A DNA stretch of 64,000 bases from Nitrospira sp. (GTDB lineage Bacteria > Nitrospirota > Nitrospiria > Nitrospirales > Nitrospiraceae): NCBI GenBank assembly GCA_015709715.1, contig CP054184.1, forward strand, positions 1,659,001 to 1,723,000, in the 5' to 3' direction. The notes under the pieces are model-generated. The model was not told where the DNA came from and ran no database searches. It was given only the letters and a program-made list of their open reading frames with translations. Below, piece by piece: positions 50,312 through 60,588 of this stretch (positions within the stretch are counted from its first letter, which is position 1; each line of letters starts with the position of its first letter). A program made the position numbers and the translations under genes.

Positions 50312-51751
50312 CTACTCGGCTTGGATGGGAATGTAGATGACGTTGCCTTGGCGATTGACCAGCAAGAGCGCCAAGTCGGTGGGGCGAAGGGGTTCGGCCA
50401 CACGTTGAAAGGTGGCGAAATTGGGAATCGGCTGACGGTTCAATTCCAGAATCAGATCGCCGGGCTGCAACCCGGAGACTTCCGCCAAGCTCCCCTCTTC
50501 GATATCCGTGACGACGAGACCGCTGTTGACCGGCAGATCCATCTGTCGAGCCAACGCCGGGGTGACTTCATCGACGATGACCCCCGTCAGAGGATGGGCG
50601 GAACTACCGGTCGCCTCGGAGGGCTGCGCCTTCTTCACCCGTTCCCGCGGCGCTTCTTGCACCGTGAGTTCGGTCTGCAGGACCCGGCCTTCACGGACCA
50701 GCTCCAGCCGATGTTTGCTGCCGATGGCCGAGGCGGCCATCAGGTTCCGTAGGTGTCCGCTGTCCATGACATCGCGCCCGTCGAATCGTACGACGACATC
50801 GCCGCGTTTCAATCCGGCCCGCTCCGCCGACCCCTTGGCCTGGAGATCGGTCACGATGGAGCCCTTCACGTCGGGCAGACGGAAAATCTTGGCCAGCAGC
50901 GGGGTGACATCCTGCGTCGACGCGCCCAGGAACCCGCGTACGACGCGGCCGGTTTTGATGAGGCTCTGCATGGCCGTTCTGGCCATATTGCTCGGAATGG
51001 CAAACCCGACCCCCACACTGCCGCCGGTCGGGCTGGCGATAGCCGTATTGATGCCCACCAATTCGCCGTTGATGTTCACGAGCGCGCCGCCCGAGTTTCC
51101 GGGATTGATCGGCGCATCGGTCTGAATAAAATCCTCCACGTCGGCCACTCCCACATCGGCCCGTCCGACCGCGCTGACGATGCCGAACGTCACCGTGCGG
51201 CTGAGTCCCAAGGGATTGCCGATGGCCAACACGAAATCCCCGACGGCCAAGGCGCTGGAATCTCCCCAGGCCACGCTCGGCAGGCCGCTCGATTGGATCT
51301 TCACCACGGCCACATCGGTTTTCGGATCGGTTGCGACGACGCGGCCCTTGAACTGGCGGCGATCGGCCAGAATCACCTCGACGTCCACCGCGTCCGCCAC
51401 GACGTGATTATTGGTAATGATGTAGCCGTCGGGAGACACGATGACCCCCGAGCCCTGCCCATACTGGCGGCGAGGCGGCCCATCCTTGAACATGCCGAAC
51501 GGCAAGCCTTCATCGCTGAACACCTGGTCGTGTACGACCACAGTCGAAGCGATGCTGACGACAGCGGGAATGACCTTGGCGGCGGTGGTCCGGACCTGGG
51601 TCTGCAGATCGACGATCGCGCTGACCGGCAATGGCCTGGCTGAGCCCGAGCCCGCAACCGCCTCCGCAGAGCAAAGTGCGACCACCAAGCCGAGCAGCCA
51701 GCAGAGCAGGATTGATGGGGGTCGTGAGGACGCAGCGATCACGGTATCCAT
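50312..51751 (-). CDS. DegP/HtrA-type periplasmic serine protease
   Basis: About 479 residues: signal peptide (to about residue 36), trypsin-like domain with catalytic His116 (NNHVV), Asp146 (PKTDVAVV) and Ser220 (NPGNSGGAL), and two PDZ domains. It degrades or refolds damaged envelope proteins. The frame is open to 51838 across the upstream stop, so I use the ATG at 51751. It follows the copper ATPase gene after 55 bases, in an operon with a DsbA-like gene, which fits envelope or metal stress. Confidence 0.92.
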   Translation of the reverse strand: MDTVIAASSRPPSILLCWLLGLVVALCSAEAVAGSGSARPLPVSAIVDLQTQVRTTAAKVIPAVVSIASTVVVHDQVFSDEGLPFGMFKDGPPRRQYGQGSGVIVSPDGYIITNNHVVADAVDVEVILADRRQFKGRVVATDPKTDVAVVKIQSSGLPSVAWGDSSALAVGDFVLAIGNPLGLSRTVTFGIVSAVGRADVGVADVEDFIQTDAPINPGNSGGALVNINGELVGINTAIASPTGGSVGVGFAIPSNMARTAMQSLIKTGRVVRGFLGASTQDVTPLLAKIFRLPDVKGSIVTDLQAKGSAERAGLKRGDVVVRFDGRDVMDSGHLRNLMAASAIGSKHRLELVREGRVLQTELTVQEAPRERVKKAQPSEATGSSAHPLTGVIVDEVTPALARQMDLPVNSGLVVTDIEEGSLAEVSGLQPGDLILELNRQPIPNFATFQRVAEPLRPTDLALLLVNRQGNVIYIPIQAE

Positions 51752-51806
51752 CCTACGCCAAGGTGGCGCCAGGATGCTACGCAGGACGCGATGCCAGGCC
51801 ACGGAT

Positions 51807-54455
<2,649 letters not shown>

Positions 54456-54489
54456 GGCCATCCTCAGAATCGCTGCCTGATCGCGCCGA

Positions 54490-55134
54490 TTATTTCTTCC
54501 CGTCACCGCTCAAAATGCTGTGGATGATGACCTTCAGGTTTTCCGGGTCGATCTGTTCGACCTTGATGTTGCCGTCCAGCAACACCGTGGGCGTTTGCTG
54601 AATCTTGATGCGATCGCCCCATTTCCGACCGTCCTCAAAGGCCTTGGCCGGTTTGGCGCTCGCCAGGCCCGCCTCGAACGTGGCCGGGTCCAACCCCACC
54701 TCACGGATCAGCAACTCGCGAATCGACCGATCGATGATGCTGATCTTGTCCTGATGGATCGTACGGAAGAGGGCTCGCTTCATCTCATTCCCCTTGCCCA
54801 TGGTCTTGGCCTGCTCATACATATCGAACGCGGTGGGCAGTTTGCCTGGAATGACGGGATACCCCACCATGACCACGTCCAGCTTGTTGCCGAATTCCTT
54901 TTCCAAGATCGCCAACCCTTCGCCATCGAAACGGTGACAATGCGGGCAATAGAAGTCGGCAAACTCCACCAGTTGCACCTTGCCGGGCTTGTGCGTGGAC
55001 GCCTCATCCTTCAGCACTTCAAAATTGCCCTTGAGTTCCGCCTTGGCGGCCCAAGCCGCGCAGACCCCCACGACCCCCATCACCATTGTCATGATCGCCA
55101 CGACATTCCATCGCCACCCTCGACTCCTGACCAT
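54490..55134 (-). CDS. DsbA-family thiol:disulfide oxidoreductase
   Basis: 214-residue exported thioredoxin-fold protein. Signal segment (about residues 8-29), active-site CPHC in [12 protein letters not shown], and the cis-Pro in [10 protein letters not shown]. The helical insertion typical of DsbA is present. It should introduce disulfides into periplasmic proteins. I use the ATG at 55134, which has AAAGGAG eight bases upstream; several in-frame ATGs lie further upstream. It precedes the copper ATPase and DegP-like genes. Confidence 0.9.
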   Translation of the reverse strand: MVRSRGWRWNVVAIMTMVMGVVGVCAAWAAKAELKGNFEVLKDEASTHKPGKVQLVEFADFYCPHCHRFDGEGLAILEKEFGNKLDVVMVGYPVIPGKLPTAFDMYEQAKTMGKGNEMKRALFRTIHQDKISIIDRSIRELLIREVGLDPATFEAGLASAKPAKAFEDGRKWGDRIKIQQTPTVLLDGNIKVEQIDPENLKVIIHSILSGDGKK

Positions 55135-55180
55135 ACGCTGCGCTCCTTTCATCGCTCCATTCATGCCTGCACCCGCATCG

Positions 55181-55224
55181 GCATTATAAACAATGCTCGT
55201 CACTTTCCCTGTCTGTTATAATGC
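55181..55224. promoter_or_regulatory. Symmetric divergent promoter region
   Basis: GCATTATAAAC (55181-55191) and GTTATAATGC (55215-55224) form an interrupted inverted repeat. Each arm carries a TATAAT: plus strand 55217-55222, minus strand 55188-55183. They are placed to drive slp and the DsbA operon in opposite directions. The -35 regions are weak. Confidence 0.55.
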
Positions 55225-55229
55225 CAACG

Positions 55230-55778
55230 ATGAGGGGCAAACTTCCACCAATCTTCGGCGCCCTCTTCCTGGGCACGTTCCTCGCGGCCTGCGCGACTTC
55301 CGAACATCAACCTTCATCCTCCCCCACAGTCCCGTCCGGCCCAGCGTTTTCCGAGATCAAGACCACGCCCGATTCGTTCCGAGGCCAGACGCTCGTCCTG
55401 GGGGGACAGGTGCTGCACGCCCGTCGCTTGCAAGACGGAACCAGGATCGAAATTTTACAGTTACCCCTCACCGAGAGCCAGCAACCCACGCCGGACCTCA
55501 CGAAGTCTCAGGGGCGCTTCATGGCCGTTCAGCGAGAGTTTCTCGATCCGGCGACCATTCCGCACGGCACCTTCGTGACGGTGACCGGCGAGCTCACCGG
55601 CAGCATGACCCTGCCCTTGGACGAGACCGAGTACACCTACCCCGTTCTGGACATCAAAGACCTGCGGACCTGGGTGCCGGATTACTCCTTCCCACGCATC
55701 CGGCTGACACCCTACTACAGCCCCTTTTGGCATCCCTACTGGGGCCCCTACGGACGCGGCTATCCCTACTTCTGGTAA
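55230..55778 (+). CDS. Slp-family outer-membrane lipoprotein
   Basis: 182-residue lipoprotein with lipobox LAAC and the Slp-type core FRGQTLVLGGQVLHAR and VTVTGELTGS, ending in a Tyr/Pro/Trp-rich tail. An ATG at 55221 lies inside the TATAAT, so the ATG at 55230 is more likely and the mRNA may be leaderless. Slp proteins are induced by starvation or stress in enterobacteria; the role here is unknown. Confidence 0.85.
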   Translation: MRGKLPPIFGALFLGTFLAACATSEHQPSSSPTVPSGPAFSEIKTTPDSFRGQTLVLGGQVLHARRLQDGTRIEILQLPLTESQQPTPDLTKSQGRFMAVQREFLDPATIPHGTFVTVTGELTGSMTLPLDETEYTYPVLDIKDLRTWVPDYSFPRIRLTPYYSPFWHPYWGPYGRGYPYFW

Positions 55779-55800
55779 ACCGAGCCCTGAAAACAGCACA

Positions 55801-55826
55801 CCCCGTCCATCCTGAGATGAACGGGG
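55801..55826. terminator. Hairpin between convergent slp and exported-protein genes
   Basis: CCCCGTCCAT / ATGAACGGGG with a six-base loop and one mismatch. There is no T-tract, so it is a possible bidirectional terminator only. Confidence 0.45.
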
Positions 55827-55857
55827 CGTGGGGTATCACCGCTGAAACTCGTGCGGC

Positions 55858-56337
55858 TTACTTCACCATGATCAGTTTGCCGCCGGGCTGTTTCGGATTG
55901 AGGTGATCGTGATACTTAATCGTGTTGCCCTGCGTCGCATAGAACAGGTCGCTGGTCGGCACACCGATGTACTTCGTCTCGCCCGGCTTCAAGACCACCT
56001 CGGCCTTGAGCACGAACGGCGAGCCCGCATTGACCCGATCGGTCATTTGGAAACCGCGCTCGCCCGACGACATGTTCGTCACCTTGAACAGCAAGGGGCG
56101 GCCGGGCCGCACTTTGAAGTCGATGACCGTCGTCGGCGGATACCAGGTCTTCAAGGGACCCAACTCCACCGCGAACAATTGCACGTCCACTTCCAATTCC
56201 TTGAACGGTTGTCCCGCAACCGACCCGCTCTCCAAATCACCGACTTCCACACCGCCGGCCTGCAGCGCCCAGGCCGAGGCTCCGAACGACAAGGCACCCC
56301 ACAAAGCAAATGAAAGGGCCGCAATCCTACTCCGCAT
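55858..56337 (-). CDS. Exported cupredoxin-like protein
   Basis: 159-residue protein with signal peptide (about residues 1-25). The mature part is beta-rich with PPTTVIDFKVRPGRPLLFKV and VLKPGETKYIG, resembling cupredoxin-fold proteins such as plastocyanin-like or sulfocyanin-like domains, but a full Cu site (His, Cys, His, Met) is not evident. The ATG at 56337 has GGAGG six bases upstream. It lies in a region with copper-related genes. Function uncertain. Confidence 0.6.
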   Translation of the reverse strand: MRSRIAALSFALWGALSFGASAWALQAGGVEVGDLESGSVAGQPFKELEVDVQLFAVELGPLKTWYPPTTVIDFKVRPGRPLLFKVTNMSSGERGFQMTDRVNAGSPFVLKAEVVLKPGETKYIGVPTSDLFYATQGNTIKYHDHLNPKQPGGKLIMVK

Positions 56338-56355
56338 ACACAACCTCCTGTCGGG

Positions 56356-56700
56356 TTAAAGGGATGATGACGGACGATGCTCCTGGGCCAGGCAAGGCGG
56401 AAGGCCGGTGCCCTCCAAAATCTGGCCGCCGATGATGCGATTGTCGACGATCAAAAACAGGACCTTCAGGCGCTTGATATTATTGGAAAACTTTCCGCTG
56501 GCAATAGCCAACACTTCGTGCGAACCGTCGACTTGCTCCTGATCGGCTTCAATGACGACATAGTAAGACTCGAACCCTTCGAACTCGCGATTGAACGCCT
56601 GCGCGCGCAGCAACCGTTCGAGCGACTCATCGCCCGCAGAGGCACGGGCGCCGCCGGTCAACAGCAGGATCTGAACGATGGCGACCAGCAGGATAGGCAT
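56356..56700 (-). CDS. Small exported protein of unknown function
   Basis: 114-residue protein with a signal peptide (about residues 1-21, ARASA) and a short alpha/beta domain (GFESYYVVIEADQEQV, KVLFLIVDNRIIGGQ). A strong ribosome binding site precedes the ATG. It precedes the cupredoxin-like gene by 18 bases and is probably in the same transcript. Not recognised. Confidence 0.6.
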   Translation of the reverse strand: MPILLVAIVQILLLTGGARASAGDESLERLLRAQAFNREFEGFESYYVVIEADQEQVDGSHEVLAIASGKFSNNIKRLKVLFLIVDNRIIGGQILEGTGLPPCLAQEHRPSSSL

Positions 56701-56941
56701 GGACCCCTCCCCTCAGGCCAGGTGTTATAGTCCCGGCCGATCACGCCGTCTACAGACGGACGCTCACCAATACCAACGCGTGCTACAAGATGTTCCGCCG
56801 ACCGGAAGGGGCGCCGACGCCCCCTTGGGAGCCTCTGACTGGGAGATTCACGGACTGGATCAAAGCGGGTGGACGGGAAATAGGCAGGGGAGGCACCCCA
56901 GGGGGAGCCTCTGTCGGCACTCCCCCTGGCATAACCATCGA
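56701..56941. other. Intergenic region with a hairpin after smbP
   Basis: No gene seen. A perfect 10-bp hairpin CCAGGGGGAG (56898-56907) / CTCCCCCTGG (56920-56929) lies just after the smbP stop (minus strand) and may end its transcript, though no T-tract follows. Confidence 0.5.
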
Positions 56942-57250
56942 CTACTCCTTCTTGCCCTTCCCCTTGCCCTTGGCTTGGGAGGCCTGCTCCGCATGCGCCA
57001 GCGACTCCTCCGCATGCTTGACCGCTTCCTTCGCATGCTCCAAGGCTTCCTTGGCGTGGGGATCGTTGCTGGCCTTCACCGACTCTTCCAAGTGCTTGAT
57101 CGCTTCCTTCTCGTGTTCGACCCCCTCCTTGGCATGTTTGATGGTTTCCTTCACATGCCCGCCGCCGTCGGCCAAGACGGTTCCCACCGGCCCCACCGCC
57201 AACAGCCCTACTGCAGCCACCGCAACAATGCCCGCGCGTACCGATGTCAT
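56942..57250 (-). CDS. Small metal-binding protein (SmbP-like)
   Basis: 102-residue exported protein. After a signal peptide (to about residue 28) the chain is a run of His-containing heptads such as HAKEGVEHEKEAIKHLEES and HAKEALEHAKEAVKHAEES, and ends in a Lys/Gly tail. This is the pattern of SmbP, a periplasmic copper/nickel/zinc-binding four-helix protein first described in Nitrosomonas. GGAGG precedes the ATG. It likely buffers metals in the periplasm, consistent with the nearby copper ATPase. Confidence 0.85.
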   Translation of the reverse strand: MTSVRAGIVAVAAVGLLAVGPVGTVLADGGGHVKETIKHAKEGVEHEKEAIKHLEESVKASNDPHAKEALEHAKEAVKHAEESLAHAEQASQAKGKGKGKKE

Positions 57251-57452
57251 GACAGAGCCTCCTTGATAAAAAGTGAGTGGTGCACGAGATCGGAAGAATT
57301 GTACCGCACTCCCGCCTGCTTGTTGAGAGGGAAGATCGGCCTGGATAGAGGCGGGGAAAAAGGTGGGAGAGGGAAGCGTATGGACGTACGCTCCCCTCCT
57401 CGGGACTCACTGCGTGGTCAGCGCAGTCCAACCGTCGAGTCCCGTCCACCGC

Positions 57453-57983
57453 TCACATCACTTCAGCGGATACCGTCAGCGGCAGGCGGCAGACTCCGCA
57501 AGCACCAGGCTCGTCCTCCGTCGAGCGACCATGCGCATCATATCGGGCATAGATCCACGACTCCCCGCTGCCGACTCCCGGTTCGCCGGAGCAGACCCCC
57601 ACGCACTTTTCCATGACGAACAAGGAACCGCCACGCCGCTCGGCGCTGTCATCCGACACCCAAGGGGACGACTCCACGATGAAGACCGTCCCGACGGGAA
57701 ACGAGTCCTGATCGCGTGTAAACAACCCCTTGCCCCCGACGTAAAATCTCAAGCGAAAGACCTTCCGGCCCGACTTCACCACGGTGGTCACACAAGGCCA
57801 CTGTCGATACCCGACGGGAATCGGCGGAGCCGATCCGGATGGTACGGACGCGCTGCCCTTGCTGATCGTGAGGGCCACGGCCAACAGTCGCACCACCGTC
57901 ACGTTCAACCCCGGCTGAGCCGGAGTAACCGAGTCTCTTGTCGAAAGCCTCTTCGAGGCCGCCGTTGCCATTGTTCCCAACAT
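57453..57983 (-). CDS. Cytochrome P460-like protein lacking the haem-binding histidine
   Basis: 176-residue protein. The sequence VGYRQWPCVTTVVKSG, FPVGTVFIVESSPW, ESWIYARYDAHG and a C-terminal CGVC pair follow the layout of cytochrome P460-family proteins. The haem motif reads CGVCR where CxxCH is expected (codon CGC), so covalent haem attachment would lack its axial His. The ATG at 57983 has GGAGG six bases upstream. A signal peptide is weak or absent. It could be a P460 relative with another cofactor or a non-haem member of the fold. Confidence 0.55.
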   Translation of the reverse strand: MLGTMATAASKRLSTRDSVTPAQPGLNVTVVRLLAVALTISKGSASVPSGSAPPIPVGYRQWPCVTTVVKSGRKVFRLRFYVGGKGLFTRDQDSFPVGTVFIVESSPWVSDDSAERRGGSLFVMEKCVGVCSGEPGVGSGESWIYARYDAHGRSTEDEPGACGVCRLPLTVSAEVM

Positions 57984-58054
57984 CGGTCACCTCCTTACCC
58001 TGTTACCCGCCGGCGCAGAGCGCCGCTTGCATCGTCGGCGCACCTATCCGAACC

Positions 58055-59173
58055 CTATCGCGGAGCAACCGACTCTTCCTGCAATCGAATCGATGCCGCA
58101 CGAGCCGCAAAGAGCCCGGCTTCGACCGGACGCCCCGCATAGTCGAGCACCCGCGCGTAGCGATCGAGCAAGAGCCCCACCATCGGATGCCGCAAACCCA
58201 ATTGCTGCTGTTGAATCACCAGCGCCCGTTGATACAGCAGCTGCGCGTGGGTCACGAGTCCCTGCTGGTCCGCCAGAAACGCCAAATTTCCCAAGATGGT
58301 GCCCGTCAGCGCGGCCTGCGAACCCACGGCCCGTTCCGCAACGGCGAGGGCCTCGTCCAATGCCCGCTGCGCGGCGGCGTAGAGCCCCTGAGCTTGATAG
58401 AGACAGCCAAGGTTGTTCAGGCTCATGGCCACCGCGGGATGGTCGTTGCCGAACCGCAGGCGCCGCACCTTCAGGGTGCGCTGATAAAACGACTCCGCCC
58501 AGGTGTACAATCCGCGCCCCTTATAGAGGACCGCCAAATTGTTCAACACCGGCCCCAGATCCTGATGGTCGGTGCCCTGCGCCTGCTCCAACACGGTAAG
58601 GGCCAGACGGTAAGACGATTCCGCCGCACTCTCCCGCCCCTGCTTCCGATAGAGTTCAGCGAGGTTGTTGAGGGTGATGCCGACATCGGGATGCCCGCCC
58701 CCCAAAACCCGCCGTTCGATGGCGAGGACACGCCCATACAGCGGTTCGGCCTGATCCCACGCCCCTTCGGCCTGAGCAAGTTCAGCCAAATTGTTCAGCA
58801 CGGCCGCAACCGCTTCACTCTCCTCCTCCGACTGGCCCTGCCGGATGGCCAAGGCCCGTTCGTAGAGCGCGCGTGCCGCTCCGAGCCGCCCTTGGTCGTG
58901 ATACAGGAGTCCAAGGTTGTTGGCGGCTTCCGCTACCCGTCCGCCGTTCGGTTGGTCATGCTCAGCCTCTTGGAGCGCCTGCGAGAGGAGCCGCTCCGCC
59001 ACATCATACCGAGCCTCCTCCCTGGCTTTTCCGCCTTCATCCACCAGAAGGACCCAAGGATCGGGACTCGACTCCGCGACAGCCTGGCCCAGGGCACAGA
59101 CGAGGACCACACACAGGGTCAGGCCGACAGCCGACCATCTGATGATGACGTTTCTGGTACACAGCCTGGTCAT
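58055..59173 (-). CDS. Exported tetratricopeptide-repeat protein
   Basis: 372-residue protein with a signal peptide (about residues 10-33) and about seven TPR units of 42 residues with the kinesin-light-chain-type spacing, for example NNLGLLYHDQGRLGAARALY and NNLAELYRKQGRESAAESSY. TPR arrays bind proteins. The ATG at 59173 is preceded by GAGGAG; the longer frame includes low-quality sequence overlapping the structured repeat. Binding partner unknown. Confidence 0.8.
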   Translation of the reverse strand: MTRLCTRNVIIRWSAVGLTLCVVLVCALGQAVAESSPDPWVLLVDEGGKAREEARYDVAERLLSQALQEAEHDQPNGGRVAEAANNLGLLYHDQGRLGAARALYERALAIRQGQSEEESEAVAAVLNNLAELAQAEGAWDQAEPLYGRVLAIERRVLGGGHPDVGITLNNLAELYRKQGRESAAESSYRLALTVLEQAQGTDHQDLGPVLNNLAVLYKGRGLYTWAESFYQRTLKVRRLRFGNDHPAVAMSLNNLGCLYQAQGLYAAAQRALDEALAVAERAVGSQAALTGTILGNLAFLADQQGLVTHAQLLYQRALVIQQQQLGLRHPMVGLLLDRYARVLDYAGRPVEAGLFAARAASIRLQEESVAPR

Positions 59174-59209
59174 CCTCTCCTCATCGATCGGGCCTCTCCC
59201 ACCAAAAGG

Positions 59210-59287
59210 GCCGGGGTGAGGGGGGAGGCCGCCCCTCTCGCCCCGGGAGGCAGGTCCTGAAGAAGGGTGCACAACTTCGGGACCCGG
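59210..59287 (-). repeat. 77-bp structured direct repeat, copy 1 (before the TPR gene)
   Basis: Nearly the same sequence as copy 2 at 59539-59615: both share GGAGGCAGGTCCTGAAGAAG and end GACCCG. Read on the minus strand, each can form a GC-rich hairpin (CCGGGG...GAGAGG paired with CCCCCTC...CCCGG). Copy 1 lies 37 bases before the TPR start codon, so it would be in the mRNA leader. Confidence 0.65.
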
Positions 59288-59538
59288 TCTACATCATGTC
59301 GCCAACGCATCGCCGCCAAGAGCCTATGGGTGGGGAGCGGCCAACCACCGCTCCCCGATGGGTATCCTGCGAGGAGGTAGGTCAAGACCCACACACAGGC
59401 CCCATATGGCTTCCGTTTCCGTTGCGTCCAGCTACCGGCTAATGGGCCTGGTGGCTTATGGGCTTCGTCATCGATCTCCACTCCTTGATGGAGCCATCAG
59501 ATCGTTTCCGATACCGACTCCCTCAATCACCCCGAGGG
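59288..59538. other. Intergenic spacer between the two structured repeats
   Basis: No gene seen. It contains a perfect 9-bp hairpin GGGGAGCGG (59332-59340) / CCGCTCCCC (59348-59356) with a 7-base loop. Confidence 0.5.
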
Positions 59539-59615
59539 GCCGGGACGAGGGGGGAGGCCATCCCTCTCGCCCCGGAGGCAGGTCCTGAAGAAGGGTGACT
59601 CACTCCAGGGACCCG
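59539..59615 (-). repeat. 77-bp structured direct repeat, copy 2 (after the HTH gene)
   Basis: Second copy of the element at 59210-59287. It begins about 30 bases after the HTH gene stop on the minus strand. Confidence 0.65.
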
Positions 59616-59647
59616 ATTGCATCTCTACCCGCCGCAGCAACGGACGT

Positions 59648-59893
59648 TTACCGCTGCAGCGACCGTCTGTCGCTCAACCGCGCAACCTTCGCCGACATGA
59701 AGGGATCGCCGGACCTGCCATCGGTGCGATTGGCATCCACCAACGCCATAACCGAGAGCCGAAAGATCCGCAGACTCCCGCCGCCGATCTTGGTCGCCTC
59801 CAAACGTCCTTCGTCGATCCAACGATAGATCGTCCACTTGCTGACCTTGAGTAACTGCGCGGCCTCTTTGACCCGTAGGAGCGGCTGATCCAT
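59648..59893 (-). CDS. Excisionase-family helix-turn-helix DNA-binding protein
   Basis: 81-residue protein with a MerR/excisionase-type HTH: LLRVKEAAQLLKVSKWTIYR then WIDEGRLEATKIGGGSLRIF. AAAGGAGGT lies six bases before the ATG. Such proteins act as recombination directionality factors or as simple regulators. No integrase, att site or phage gene is nearby, so a regulatory role is more likely. The C-terminal 30 residues are basic and polar. Confidence 0.82.
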   Translation of the reverse strand: MDQPLLRVKEAAQLLKVSKWTIYRWIDEGRLEATKIGGGSLRIFRLSVMALVDANRTDGRSGDPFMSAKVARLSDRRSLQR

Positions 59894-60138
59894 AGCCGCA
59901 CCTCCTTTACGCTCCTTAAGGCTCGGCAGCGGAGGTCACAGGATACGCGCCTGCACTGCCGAGCTGTCCGAGCTGGGGGGCATACCGAACCCGGACAAGA
60001 CCAATTAGTGAGTGAAATAGCTCAGGCCGAGCGCCGATGATGTGGAGCTTCGTAGCCGACGGAGTTCCGCGGAAGAAAAATTTTCCGCGACAAGATTTCC
60101 ATCGGCTGGCTGAATGGGCGACCTGCGCCCCGCCCGAA
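59894..60138. other. Intergenic region, no gene found
   Basis: 245 bases upstream of the HTH gene. Coding-like frames here are short and lack start signals. Confidence 0.4.
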
Positions 60139-60474
60139 CTATCCCCTCGCAGGGATCGGCGGCGCGCGACCGTAACGGGACGAGTGGTCCCAGGTGGCAA
60201 GAAGGGGTGGAACAGGAAGCGGCGTGTGAGCCTGAGCGACCCAGACCATGCCGTGATCACCGTGAGAAGCGGGACCGACATCAGAGGTTGCTTGGCAGGC
60301 CCAGAAGCAGAGAGTGGAGTGCGATTCCGTGCCGGAGTGTTGATGGTGTCCGGTCGACGGCGTCGCGTGAGCGAAGGAACAACCAGGAGCGACGAGCGCC
60401 AAGGCCAGATAGAGCCACGCAATCCCCAGTGCGACGACGGTGACGGCTGTCTTCTTGGTGGATGATCGCATCAT
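60139..60474 (-). CDS. Small exported Cys/His-containing protein
   Basis: 111-residue protein with a signal-like N terminus (about residues 9-36). A His-rich stretch (STGHHQHSGTESH) follows, with CFWAC and later SHGDHG. The composition is like DUF2946-type proteins found near metal transporters, but the match is weak. It follows the TonB receptor gene by 114 bases on the same strand. Function unknown. Confidence 0.5.
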   Translation of the reverse strand: MMRSSTKKTAVTVVALGIAWLYLALALVAPGCSFAHATPSTGHHQHSGTESHSTLCFWACQATSDVGPASHGDHGMVWVAQAHTPLPVPPLLATWDHSSRYGRAPPIPARG

Positions 60475-60588
60475 GGGTGAGAGTCTTCGCTGCTCAACCG
60501 TCTACGCCCTTTGACGAAACTTGTCTACCGACGGATGCTCACGGATGCTACAGATTCCTTTTACCGCCTCTTTCAGTTCCGTCATGGC

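Noticed and set aside
59648-59893. Excisionase-type protein as evidence of a prophage or integrative element
   Set aside because: No integrase, phage genes or attachment repeats nearby; the family also contains ordinary regulators.
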